Assembly (NCBI RefSeq): GCF_039555335.1
Contig: NC_092637.1
Coordinates: forward strand, 37,429,026-37,493,025
DNA: 64,000 nt
Source of the DNA: Amphiura filiformis
Taxonomy: Eukaryota > Echinodermata > Ophiuroidea > Amphilepidida > Amphiuridae
Direction of reading: 5' to 3'
Position 1 is the first letter of the stretch. Every line of letters starts with the position of its first letter. A program made the translations under genes and the position numbers. A model generated the notes under the pieces. That model searched no databases, was not told where the DNA came from, and was given only the letters and a program-made list of their open reading frames with translations. This document shows positions 52,576 through 63,686 of this stretch, piece after piece.

Positions 52576-55500
52576 GTAAGATGAGCTTCATAATAAGTGG
52601 CTGTGCAATAATCATGAGCCCTGGTGGGAGGGTAAAATTGGGGGGGGCAAGCAATTTTTGACAAGCCGAGAGGGTGGGGAAGCAATTTTTGGTAAACATT
52701 CATGGGGGCCTTTTAAATAAAAGACTCTAAAACTAGGCTTAGGAAAACAGTACAGAAATGCTTATTATGCAAATTTTTCCTGCTCGCTGCGCTCGCAACA
52801 TGTATCTAGGCCATTTAAGGTTTGGATATTGGGATCCAAAAATTTGGCATGTGCGAAGGGAGGGAGCAAATATTTTTCTGCAGGCCGAGAGTAGGGGAAG
52901 AGATTTTTGGTGGGCCGAGGTGGCAAGCGATTTTTGGCAAGCGGTTTGGAAATTTTACCTCTGGGGGCTCATAATTATTCCACAGCCCCTTACATGTGTA
53001 CTACACATTGTGTAGTTTAACATTTGAAATTGATATACTAATTACAAAGTCATTTTGCGTGGGCGCTTATTTTTTACCTGGCTTACCTAATTTTTTCGTA
53101 AGGGGCGTTTATTAGAGACAAATTGACGTAGGTTATAAAAGGGTTCCGAGACGTTCTAGTAGCCGAAAATGTATTGAAAGTTTACACAGGACTTGTAGTC
53201 CTCTAGCTATTTCACTGTATCGACATCTATCTGTCACTTCAACATTAATGGTACCCTTTAGCACATTGAAAATACCCTTGGTGGGCGCTTATTAGGGCAT
53301 GGGCGCTTATTGGAATGAATATGGTACTAGTGAATACATATAATCTCTTGGTGGCTCATAAATATTGCACAGCCCCTAAGAAATTTTTAGCAAGCATCTA
53401 CACAATTTTTGAGATGGCTTTCCTATCTTTTTATCCCACCTTCGTTGTGAAATGTCAGATATTGTTATATTACTTTTATGTTTTCTATTTGCAATGTTAT
53501 TAGCTTAGTGAATTTAAGGGTGTAAAGTAAATCACTGATTTTTCAAAATAATTAATTGATGGTGTATGAGGTAAGATGAGCTTCGTTTAGTTAACATGGG
53601 AATCAGAATAGTGAAGTTTTAAGGGGGTACTACACCCTGTGGTAATTTTAGACTATGTTTGCATTTTCTCAAAAATAATAACACACGGTAACAAAATTTA
53701 TGTATATTATTAGGGGCAAGGAATCCAATTACTACACTGAAATTTCAGTGACTCAAGACAAGCATTTCAGTATATATGATAGGAAATGAGGTACATCCTA
53801 GCGGTACCTCTTTTCTTATCATAAATAACAAACCGCTTGTCGTGAGTCACTGAAATTTCAGTGTAGTAATTGGATTCCTTGCCCCAATAATATTCATAAC
53901 TTTTGTTACCAGTGTGTTATTAATTTTTGAGAAAAATGCAAAAATAGACACAAATTTATCGAGGGGTGTAGTACCCCTTAATGCATTTGAAATCCTCTCA
54001 AGCATCTCCACAATTGTTGAGATATGGATGGGGGTAGCTAAGGTTGGTCTGTGAGTGTGATACAGAGCCAAATTTTTACCAATAATTTATATGCCTCAGG
54101 TAGTTTTCATAACAAGAGTTAGGATGTGTCGTATAAGTCCTGCAACCGATTGTAAGCCCAAAACCATCACAACGATGGGTTACCGGTACTGTGAAATAAA
54201 CATTTGTTACGTAACATTTCAGAAATATAGAAAAAAGTGTGTTAAAAACATGGCAACATCTTTTTATACTTGATGTAATTGAACTGTTTTTTGTGGGTGA
54301 TTAAATTATGTTGGACTGTATGGAACTGAAGACATTCTAATAGCCAATCAGGTCTTCCGTACTTGTCTCATCCTGTAAAGGTTGGTGGCTATCCCAGAGT
54401 GCTGACTGCTTGCTTCTCTGACAGAATAAGTATGTTTGTACTAAAATGTCCTACAAATGTCAGATCTTGTTTTTATTATATATATTGCTTTTATTAGGGA
54501 TGACCATCATAATTTCATGTTGCCCCTTTTGCTACAAAAGATTGTTTTCTGGAAAGAACTCATCAACAGAAGTATTTTGGTGGTTAAATGGTCAAAATCG
54601 GTCAAAAACTTCTCGAATTATGAATTTTCAAAGTTTCCCATTCTGACCGGTCATTGGAACGAAATAAATTGACAAAGTCTAAATATAGCAATGTGAGCAA
54701 AATTGGTATAAGCATATATTTACCTTTTTATATTTCTTTATTTTAATATATATGCAAACATGACTCAAGTATATTGTGAAACTATCAAAGGCGTTTCTTA
54801 TCAAATGGCACTTTACTAGTTAATAGCATTAAGTATTTCTTCAAACCGAGGCACTGAAATCATGCTTTTAGAAAACATTTGCCAAAAATCATCCATAATG
54901 GCCAAAGTGGCACAAAATCAAAAGTCCAGGTGAACTTTTTTTCCACAACAATATACACTACACATAAGAAAAATACTAATGTACTACAAGGGATTTTCAA
55001 CATAGGAATCCAAACAATCAAGTACCAACATGCACAGCCTTGTCCTGATATCACTTCTGGGGTTTTAACAAAATTTTTAACCTCTATTGTGATTGGCAGC
55101 AGCATAAGGTATCTCTTTAATAGCTGATAATGCCCAGCCATTCAGCAAGTGGCTAATAACTGACCTTGATAGGCTTGAATGAATACTGTCATGTGCTACA
55201 AAACCATCACACTCCAGGGACTGGTCACTCCATATGCTACAGGGAGCACAGTACTTTAACAATGGAGTGAAAGACTCATTATTGATTAGGCGCGTATTTT
55301 AAAAGTACAGCTCCTGTGCGTGTATAGCAGCAAGTCAGTGTAGATGGTATAAATATAAGAAAATGTTTAGGGTTGAGATCAGGTGAATAATACAACAAAT
55401 GAGCATGAAACTTCACATTTATGTTCAGAAAGGTGTCTATTTAACATGATTCGAAAGGTGTTTGGAAATTCCAAAGGGAAGCTGGTGATTTAATTTTTAA

Positions 55501-58500
55501 CTCGAGATCTACTTGTCCGTTTTTTTTTCCTTTTTACAGAGGGTATGATAGAGGTAATAACAACAACTCTGCCAAATTACAGCTCAGTAGGTCAAGGTGT
55601 TCACCTGATCTTATTCATCTGAATATTTTGTGCCATTCTGAGCAGTGCTGCACTGGGCCACTGGCAATTAAGCGCACTGTGGCGATGGACCAATTTTGAC
55701 TCACACTTACAGAAAAACCAAATAAGTTATGATGCTGTAATTTGCAGGGTAGTTACAAAACATAATTGGCATTAACATCTCTAATTTTTACAGAAAAATT
55801 ATGAAAAATAAAAGAATGAGCTCAATTTAGAAATGTCTGTGCAAGCAGTGCACAGTTGAGCTCCCTGCATGTCTATGGGAGTGTTCTAATCAAGTTGATG
55901 GTTCATTGGTCATCCCTACTTTTATGTTTTGACCATGAGCAAATAAAATCTGAATTTTTATTAATTTAAGGGCTGGATGTTCTTCTTTAGCAAATCACTG
56001 ATTCTACCATAGAATTGTGAACAAAGTAATTGGTTGATTATGTATTCATACAGGCTGGATATAACTAATGATGTATTCATTCATACAGGCTGGATATAAC
56101 TACCCACTAAACACCACTCTTGATCATCTGCGTGGGCTGATGGGTGTTCTTCCAACACCAGAAGGTATGACGCTGCCACTCATGGTGCATGAGATCAAAG
56201 AGATCAATGAGACATTTGATGCCCGCACAAAATGGCCAGAATGCAAGAGTATCCAGGAGGTCAGAGATCAGGGATCATGTGGATCATGCTGGGTAAGTTT
56301 ATGATCAGTAGCGTTTGAAGCCCTTCCTGACACATATCATGCCTGCACCCAATGGCTTACTGCAAGAGTATCCAAGAGGTCAGGGATCCTGTGGATCATG
56401 TTGGGTAAGTTTATGATCAGTAGCATTTGAAGCCCTTCCTGACACATATCATGCCTGCACCCAATGGCTTACTGCAAGAGTATCCAAGAGGTCAGGGATC
56501 CTGTGGATCATGTTGGGTAAGTTTATGATCAATAACATTTGAAACTGTTCGTTACAAATGGCCTCATTGCAAGACTAATATCCAGGAGGTCACAGATCAA
56601 GGATGCTGGGTTTATCATTTTGGGCCACTTGGTCATTCTTGACAGCATTTGGAGTGCATTGATGATTAAATCGGTTTTAAAATAATAATTATTTTAGTAA
56701 CATCAATTTTCAAGGATTTCTGAAAAAAATAGTGCAAGCCACCACATATATCAAAAGATATCACCATGTGAAACGAAGTTAACAGAATTGGTATGAAAAC
56801 AATAAAGGATAACTCAAACCTGTTATACACATTTTGACATGGGATAGTGAGTTGGCACAGCGGTTGTTCCCTTGCCTTGCACCATTGTGATTCCCAGTTC
56901 AAGCCCCGGCCATGCCCCAAGGACTGTATGTGCACTTGGTTTCCCCTGATCTATGCTAGCTCTCACAGGTTTTCTCCAGGATCTCCGGTTATCAAAAACT
57001 TCCTACCCAATGGAATTTGGGGAGCTGCAGAGGGGGCACATCAAAAAATTTAGGTGGGTATGCTCCCCCGGAATTTTGAGGTGGTGGGTCTTTGGGAGCT
57101 GACGGCATACCGGTAAAAGGGGGTCTTTTGGAGCTGCGAACCGGGCCGCGAACAAGTAAAATGGGGTCTTTTGGAGCTGCGAACAGTCAAAATCAAGGGT
57201 CTTTCTTGGCTTTTTGGTTGCAAATCGCCTGAATAAACCAGAAATATGAGGAATGAGCAATTTTGGGGTCTTTTAGAGCTGAAATGATCACAAACCAAAA
57301 ACTTATTATATCGCCAAAAGGTGCTGAATTCACTTTACTTCAAGAATTTTTTCCAACCCCATCCCCCCCCCCATGTCGAAAAAGAAATCTACGCCACTGC
57401 TTTAAAAATATTGAACTGATGGCATTCCCACACCGCCACATCTAAGATATTCTTGGGGGGTGGGGGTAGGGCGCCAATTTTGTTTCTTGCCCCAGGCGCT
57501 ACCAACCCTAGTTACGCCACTGAATGCTGATTTGGCTTATTGTGTACAAAACTTTATACACTGCAACAATATTGAGGGTTCAGAACCAGAAAGCCATAAC
57601 TCACCATGACCAGCTCTCAAAATGAGCATAACGCTGGCTCTTGCTTTGGTCTTCAAAAATCAATTTTCTGCCACATTGTCTTTTGTTTTCTATTGACTAT
57701 TGTCATAATTAATGGACTGTATCTTCTACAGTGCCCTGACGACTTTATGCTCATTTTGTGGCAGCAGGTGATTGTGAGTTGAGGCTTTCTGGCTCTCAAC
57801 CCTTGATATGCCCTGATAAGTTTGCAGTTTAGCATGTTGCAACACAGTGCTGCACACATTTCTTTATATTTTTCCTTGCTTATCTTTCTTTTTAGGCTTT
57901 TGGTGCAGTAGAGGCCATGTCTGATCGTTATTGCATTCATTCCAAGGGAGTTAAGCAACCACACATCTCTGCTGAAGATCTACTGTCTTGCTGTGAATCT
58001 TGTGGGATGGGGTAAGTATAGAGATTATAAAGGTGTAGCAAAAGAAGGGGCAAGTAAGAGGGGGAGGGGGCAATATTCAAATATTAAGTATTATATTAAC
58101 TGTATTTTTCACATCACCAGTCCAGTGGGCAGTGGTGTAACCAGGGGGGCAACCAATACAGTATACAAATATATACTGCCATGAGAGGTTCTGGTTAAAA
58201 CTATGGGCCGAGGTGAGATCAATAGTACTATTTTCCGAGGCGCAGCCCCGAAGGAAAATAGTATTAATTGATCTCAACGAGGGACCATAGTTTTAACCAG
58301 AACTTCGAATAAAGGCAGTATATATTTGTTTTATATACTTCATTAATATGTTCTTTGTTCATTGATTGGTTAAAAGAAAATTATTTGACGTTTTGAATCT
58401 CCAGCTTCTATCCTGAGTGAACAGCACGACCAATTTAAGCACACCTTCAAATATATTCGAATAGCCTAAAATCGGGCTGACCATGCGGAAGGCATGGTCA

Positions 58501-61500
58501 AAAGTACTATTTACGGCTTGGAGGTACTATTTACGGCTCATCCGGGACATTGCAAATACTATTTACGGCTTAGAGGTACTATTTACGGATAGGAGTACTG
58601 ATGGTAGAACTATTTTTGGTCATGTGATCCACTTTTAACCAATCAATGAACAAGAATATATGAATGAAGTATATAACATGCCATAGATTGGTTCTGCACC
58701 CCTCCAAGCAGTGAAAGTCAAAATTTTCACACATTTCAGTAAGTGATTTGTAAGATCTGGAGCCCCCCCATTTTGAACCTTTGCCCCCTGTTTGCCCCCC
58801 AAATGAAAAAGTTAAAGTAGGCCTACTTCTGAGAGTTATTAAATAACCTCATATCTGGTCATTTTAACCTTAAAAAACACAAATTTTTGCACGCTTCGCG
58901 CGCATTTATTCCACTTTTTTACCAAATGTCACCAGTTTAGCTTCAATATGCCTAAATTTTTCGCGCGCTTCGCGCACATTTGTACCATACAGTTTTACAC
59001 TTCATTTGTCGCCAAAAGGTGCTGGATTCTTGACCCCTCATTTATTATGTTTGCCCCCGCTTGCCCCCCCAAATGAAAATATCTAGTTACGCCACTGTTG
59101 CCCCTATAATATACATAACTTTGGTTACCACTGTGCTAATAGTTTTTGAGAAAAATGCAAAAATAGACCGAAATTTATCGAGGGGTGTAGTACCCCCTTA
59201 AAATGGAAATTCCACCAAATTAGTAGTATTTGTGCAAAGTTTTTTGCACTCCATGTGTAATTGTTTGAATAATGGGGGTGGGGGGGGGGTGGGGGGAGGT
59301 ATTCTATATCCTTGCCCCCAGGTGCCACAACTTCTAGCTATGCCACCCCCAGCTGGTCAGTTGCCTGATGAAGTCTGCAGGTGACTGAGAACAATCACTC
59401 ACATATTTACTTATTGAGTGTGAAGATTGAAATATCAATCAAATTTATTTCATGAGCCAGTATGGGGAGGGAAATCTACAGGTTCTGAGATAATCCAGCC
59501 CCAAAGGTTCTGAGGTAATCCGTATCCGACTCTAAAGGTTCTGTGATAATCTGTGTCTGACTGTAAAGGTTCTGGGATAATCTGTGTCCAACCCTAAACG
59601 TTCTGGGATAATCCGTATCTGAACCTGCATCAAACATTCTTTTGGGGCTAATTAAGAAAAAAAAAAAACATTATGAGAAGCCCAAGATATTAAAAATACA
59701 TGTGTGGTTATCTTCTGTGGGCCGTTCCTGGCTGATCGAATCAATTTTCCCTACAATACTCTTCATGAAGAACAATACTTGCTTAGGCAATACATTGGGA
59801 TCAACTTGGTCGGATGTCATTGCAGTCCGTTTGTGGTGGCGTGAATGATACAACATTGACCTTTTTTTTCTTTTTCTCACAAGATGTAATGGTGGCTTCC
59901 TAATGTCTGCATGGGAATACTGGAAAAATACAGGCCTTGTCACTGGAGGACAATACAACAGCAAAGAAGGATGTCAGCCCTATGAGATACCAGCTTGTGA
60001 TCACCATGTTGTTGGCAAACTGAAGCCATGCGGTGAGATCCTACCAACCCCTAAGTGCAAGGACACATGTGAGGCTAGTTATGAGCCCAAATATAAAGAT
60101 GACAAGAACTTCGGTAAGAATTCTTAAAATGCCTGTTTGTGTTGGGGGCCATTAATGTTTGAAGTCATGTATGTTTGAACCAAAGGGATTAAATTCAAAG
60201 AGTACCAAGTCCCCCATGTTTATGTGTCGCTCATGAGCAGGGTCAGAAATCTGCAACCAAGTGCGAGAATCCTTTTGGATTCTCCCAGTGGAATTTTGCA
60301 AGAATCCATGGATTCTCGCCAAATATCTTTGTATGATAAATTGAAATATTTACGAGAATCAATTTAGATTCTTGCAATTTTGTTGACGAGAATCTTTGCG
60401 AGAATGGATTCTCGAATTCTCGCCGAATTTCTGACCCTGATGAGGTAAAATAGCTAGTGTACCTCCTGATTGCATATTCTGGAAAATTCAATTAAAAGTG
60501 TGCGTTTGTTTGTTTTCTGCATGTAACGTGTTGTGCCAAAGTAAGCGTGCTATTAGTGCTGCATGCGCAAACGCTCAAGCTTAAAGATACAAATTATCAT
60601 TCAATTGTGGCCTCTTGTCGATAAAATACAGGAGGTACACAATCTGTCCTCCATGAGCAACAGACCAAGATGATGGATTTACCATAGGGCCAAAAAAAAA
60701 AGTTGTTTGTTTGTCCTCCACCACCCGCTCCTCAGATTAAGGCCTGACCAATATATTTTTTTTTTCTATTTTTTTCAATTTTTTTATAAAAATAAGTAAA
60801 ATTTTTTTTTTATTTGGAGTATCTCTGGACCTAGCTAGAGCTAAATGCTAAGATCTTTCATGGTTGAAAATTTTAAAAAAGCCCCCAAAAAACATTTTGT
60901 GTCTTCAATATGCAATGTCATAGTCTATTATTTTTAGTGACTTTTTATGAACACAAATTATAACTTTAACTGCATATTAAAGAAACAAAATGGTTTGTTT
61001 TTTTAAGTCACCATGAATGATTGTAGCATTTAGCTCTAGTAAAGTCCAGGAATACGCCAAATCCGAAAAAAAAATCCGCCCGCCATGCACGCCTCTTTTC
61101 AAAGCTGTGGAGGACAAACAAACAATTATTTTTTTTTTTTAGTGTTTACACACATTGCACAGTGCACTTTTGAGAAGGTACTCTTTGAATATAATCTCTT
61201 TGATATGAACTCTGGCTGAATGGGGCATTATGCTTCTAAGAGGGTTGCACAACTTAAGCTTTTTTAGTAGTTGATGAGTTGGTAACAAATAGTCGCAACT
61301 GCATCGTCTGTAGGAAGTATTTGGAGGTCAAAATCTTAATAAAAACTTGTATTTCAAGGTGTATATCATGCTATCTACACACATACATAGGGTATCAAAA
61401 GCATCACAAAAATCAGGAAAAGGGGTATGTTTGACAGGATCTTAAACATGAAACATCAAAAAATACCAAAATAATGACGGTCTTCTGCTGTTTTAGGGTA

Positions 61501-62371
61501 GTAAAAGCAAACCAAAATGTGTTTTAGTGTATTATAGAAGCCCTAGAAAAATTCTTGTTAAGTTTTTGATTTTGAAAGTTCAGGCATGAGCAAGATATCA
61601 ACCGCAGAATACAAGTGCCCAGATCTATTCAATTTGCACCAGTAAAAATGTAATAAATGGGATGGATTTAATACTTTTGGAAGCAATTCAACATGATCCA
61701 TTGCAAAGTGAAACTGACTGTTTTACCATGTTCATGTGTGTATTTTTTTTTTTTTGGCTCCTACTGGGTAAAAGCAGGGGGCGACAAAAAAGGGCGACGG
61801 AAGAATGGGCAACAAAAAGAATTATTAAAGAAAAAGAGGGCGTAAAAATTATGAAAAAGGTTTTAAAAATTGGAACTTTGGAACTATACATAAAATATTT
61901 TGCTTCTAGGTTGTTAACGCCTATAATCCTTTTTTTTTTTTGCTCATCACTTTTTCAAACCATCGAAAAATAATTGGGTCAACCTTTTTGGGCTGTTTAT
62001 GAAGTGGCGACAAAATTTACCTTTTCTGCAGCCCCTCCCCCGGGTAGGAGCAGCCATGGTATGCCACTGCTGATGTTTTGGAAAAGATTTTTCCTATGCA
62101 CAAAAAAATATAGAAATTATCCTGTACAAGACTTTAAGTGATGGAAGACACACCCCTTTGATACTAGGGACTACCTTTTTGTTGCTTAGTCACCAGTGGT
62201 TATTAAAACTGTAAATCACTGTTTTGTAATGACCTTTGATCTCTTGATAAACAGGTGCATCTGCATATTCCGTCAACTCTGATGTAAAACAGATTCAGAC
62301 TGAGATCATGACGAATGGACCAGTGGAGGCGGCATTCACCGTCTACGCTGACTTCCCAACCTACAAATCAG
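52462..62371 (+). CDS. CTSB: cathepsin B cysteine protease, 5' five coding exons (partial)
   Basis: Exons 52462-52575, 56089-56292, 57896-58011, 59884-60113 and 62255-62371 join in phase, giving 260 residues; about 80 more, with the catalytic His and Asn, lie beyond 64000. Residues 1-17 are a hydrophobic signal peptide; a propeptide follows to about 82. The mature enzyme has DQGSCGSCW with the catalytic Cys at 105, CNGG after a CCESCGMG stretch, and ACDHH, the histidine pair of the cathepsin B occluding loop that gives dipeptidyl carboxypeptidase activity. Papain-family (C1) proteases of this kind act in lysosomes or are secreted. The start ATG is the first after acceptor GTGCAG at 52452. No frameshift is seen in the joined exons. 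Large introns are filled with MITEs. Confidence 0.93.
52745..52990. repeat. dispersed repeat family E, copy 2
   Basis: CAGTACAGAAATGCTTATTA, ATATTGGGATCCAAAAATTT and CTCATAATTATTCCACAGCC match 43800-44010. It includes the CG palindrome-like CTCGCTGCGCTCGCAACA. Confidence 0.7.
52991..53618. other. cathepsin B intron 1, no gene seen
   Basis: Repeat-like GGGCGCTTATTAGGG text occurs twice (about 53060 and 53284), which suggests degenerate repeat copies. Nothing coding is supported. Confidence 0.4.
53619..53981. mobile_element. TTAA-flanked foldback MITE
   Basis: It starts TTAAGGGGGTACTACACCCT and ends AGGGGTGTAGTACCCCTTAA. Inner blocks AAGGAATCCAATTACTACAC and GTGTAGTAATTGGATTCCTT are exact complements, as are CACTGAAATTTCAGTGACTC with the mirrored block. 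A second end of this family is at 59105-59205. Confidence 0.9.
53982..56053. other. cathepsin B intron 1, remainder
   Basis: AT-rich non-coding sequence with no recognised element ends or genes. Confidence 0.45.
56089..56292 (+). CDS. CTSB: cathepsin B coding exon 2: propeptide and active-site Cys
   Basis: It reads [19 protein letters not shown], then [19 protein letters not shown] and GSCGSCW; 68 codons, phase 0, donor GTAAGTTT. The acceptor ATTCATACAG is duplicated 35 bases upstream. The exon ends immediately after the Trp next to the catalytic Cys. Confidence 0.93.
56293..56625 (+). repeat. tandem copies of the end of the catalytic-Cys exon
   Basis: The exon-2 tail from GCAAGAGTATCC (56243) through the donor and about 75 intronic bases is repeated at 56362 and 56474 (112-base unit), with a weaker copy at 56569. 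The copies lack seven bases (AGATCAG) and so are frameshifted, but the first two keep a GGGTAAGTTT donor. They are pseudo-exon tails, not coding. Confidence 0.9.
56626..57060. other. cathepsin B intron 2, start
   Basis: Non-coding sequence after the exon-tail copies; no gene or element end is recognised. Confidence 0.4.
57060..57525. mobile_element. hAT-type relic with short internal repeats
   Basis: GGGTCTTTTGGAGCTG recurs about five times with variants at 57080-57285. The segment ends ACCCTAGTTACGCCACTGAA, a hAT-style right end; the left end is not clear. Confidence 0.5.
57896..58011 (+). CDS. CTSB: cathepsin B coding exon 3
   Basis: It reads [20 protein letters not shown] then [16 protein letters not shown] (split Gly codon). 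It continues the papain-fold helix after the catalytic Cys. Acceptor TCTTTCTTTTTAG, donor GTAAGTAT. Confidence 0.93.
58130..59097. mobile_element. hAT-like element holding two foldbacks
   Basis: The left end CAGTGGTGTAACCAGGGGGG and the right end ATCTAGTTACGCCACTG frame 968 bases in cathepsin B intron 3. Inside, ACAAATATATACTGCC (58165) pairs with GGCAGTATATATTTGT (ending 58329), and TATATACTTCATTAATATG pairs with ATGAATGAAGTATATA near 58675. Confidence 0.65.
58480..58605 (+). repeat. short repeats GTACTATTTACGGCT
   Basis: AGTACTATTTACGGCTTGGA, GGTACTATTTACGGCTCATC, ATACTATTTACGGCTTAGAG and GGTACTATTTACGGATAGGA lie in succession with irregular spacing inside the foldback zone. Confidence 0.7.
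59105..59205. mobile_element. end of the TTAAGGGGGTACTACACCC MITE family
   Basis: ATACATAACTTTGGTTACCA, TTTTTGAGAAAAATGCAAAA and GGGGTGTAGTACCCCCTTA match the right half of 53619-53981. Confidence 0.8.
59478..59632 (+). repeat. tandem repeat, about five units of 30-33 bp
   Basis: AGGTTCTGAGATAATCC and variants (TCTGGGATAATCTGTGTC) recur five times in cathepsin B intron 3. Confidence 0.8.
59884..60113 (+). CDS. CTSB: cathepsin B coding exon 4: CNGG and occluding loop
   Basis: It reads [20 protein letters not shown], then [20 protein letters not shown] and [19 protein letters not shown]. The ACDHH pair and surrounding cysteines match the cathepsin B occluding loop. Acceptor TCTCACAAG, donor GTAAGAAT. 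Confidence 0.93.
60238..60439. mobile_element. foldback element rich in AGAATCC / GGATTCT
   Basis: It starts CAGGGTCAGAAATCTGC and ends CGAATTTCTGACCCTG. Inside, GAGAATCC and GGATTCTC alternate many times, so several alternative hairpins are possible. About 202 bases in cathepsin B intron 4. Confidence 0.75.
60703..61125. mobile_element. foldback MITE with TTGTTTGTTTGTCCTCC ends
   Basis: TTGTTTGTTTGTCCTCC pairs exactly with GGAGGACAAACAAACAA. CTAGAGCTAAATGCTAAGAT and GTAGCATTTAGCTCTAG also pair. It is T-rich and lies in intron 4. Confidence 0.85.
61126..61757. other. cathepsin B intron 4, nothing recognised
   Basis: AT-rich non-coding sequence between two foldback elements. Confidence 0.5.
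61758..62069. mobile_element. inverted-repeat relic, related to 47.7-47.9 kb
   Basis: CTCCTACTGGGTAAAAGCAG pairs roughly with CCCGGGTAGGAGCAGCCATG; it ends ATGGTATGCCACTG. TTTTTCAAACCATCGAAAAA matches 47775-47795. Confidence 0.55.
62255..62371 (+). CDS. CTSB: cathepsin B coding exon 5
   Basis: It reads [21 protein letters not shown] then [18 protein letters not shown] plus one base. GPVE.AF.VY.DF..YK is conserved before the catalytic His segment. Acceptor GATAAACAG, donor GTAAGACA; no further exon is found before 64000. Confidence 0.92.
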
Positions 62372-62414
62372 GTAAGACAACACTAAGGAGTAGTGGGGTG
62401 TAAAAGACAGATGA

Positions 62415-63686
62415 TTAAAGAGGAAGCCCCACCAGAGCAGTTCTTCTGGGTGAACCAAACCTGGCTAAATATCAAATTAATTAGTGACAAGAGGCGTGTT
62501 TCTATTGGGACCGTTTACCGGTAAAAAGACGGTAAAGGGATTATTTCTGCTCAATAGAAACTGACCTTCCCCGCTATTTACCGGTAAACAGGGCGAGTTT
62601 TACGGTAACATTTTCCTTCTTGAGGAAGGAAAATAGCGGAACGCTTACCGTAAACGTCAATAGAAACTCACTCCGTTCCGATTGAATGCGCATACAGGGA
62701 AGAAAACGGAAGTTGAGTCGCAAAATTGACCTCTGCATCATCAATGAGCTAGCTTGTTTATGTATTCCATGATTATACCATTCCGTTCGCAAAAATTCTT
62801 AGGCCTAATCACATACAAATATTTGACTCACTTGCTATAAATAAAGTAAATGGAAGAAATATTCATAATGCATTATCCCTGCATTATACATATCATGCTA
62901 AATATTTAACATGAGTTATGATTTATGACCCTAGTAAAAGCCATGAAATAAAACAACAACAACAGCATCAGCGGATGAATCCAGCTGTGCATGCGAAAAA
63001 AAATAGAAATCAACTCGGATCCGCGGCGGTGTGTGCTTCAGAAAATTAGAAAGATTTCATGAATTTAATATTATGTTGTTGATGTTAAATTACTATTTGC
63101 TAAAAATAGTTAACTGAAATTAAACTATGAAAGATTAAATTCTAAGACCTATTTTTTTAGCGCGCAACAATACTGAGTACTCACGTCGATATCACTGAGG
63201 GGGATTTCCCAATGGCGTAATTTGATGTACGAGAACGAATGAAAACGCCAATAAAAAAACCATTATTCTTCAGTCTTCTTTTCTCATGTTTGCTACCTCA
63301 TTTTTAGCCAAACAATTAAGAAAATACTACAATATTAAAATCCACAATGCTTTGCGATTGACCCCAGTGCACGACCTTTCGCCGGCAAACTTTAAAGGTG
63401 TGTCAATTGACGCTGTTCATCAAGTGTTTACCGGTAAACAACGTGCAATGGAAACTGACCGTTATCGGCCTTTCGCCGCTATTTGACGGCGAACAGTTTT
63501 ACCGGTAAAATGCAGGGGACTCAATAGAAACACGCTAAAGGTTATCTCTGAATTTGAGAGGTGCTAATTGGTTTTTTAATGTTATAGCATCAATTAGCAC
63601 CTGTAAATCTTGTCATTGATTAATTTGATAACCAGGCAGGTTTGGTTCACCCCAGAAGAACTGCTCTGGTAGGGCTTCCTCTTTAA
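62415..63686. mobile_element. TTAA-flanked 1.27 kb element in cathepsin B intron 5
   Basis: The left end TTAAAGAGGAAGCCCCACCA with GAGCAGTTCTTCTGGGTGAA pairs with the right end TTCACCCCAGAAGAACTGCT and CTGGTAGGGCTTCCTCTTTA then A. TTAA flanks both sides. Near each end lie palindromes TTTACCGGTAAA and copies of CAATAGAAAC. A short plus-strand open frame (63286-63486) has no recognisable domain. Confidence 0.85.
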
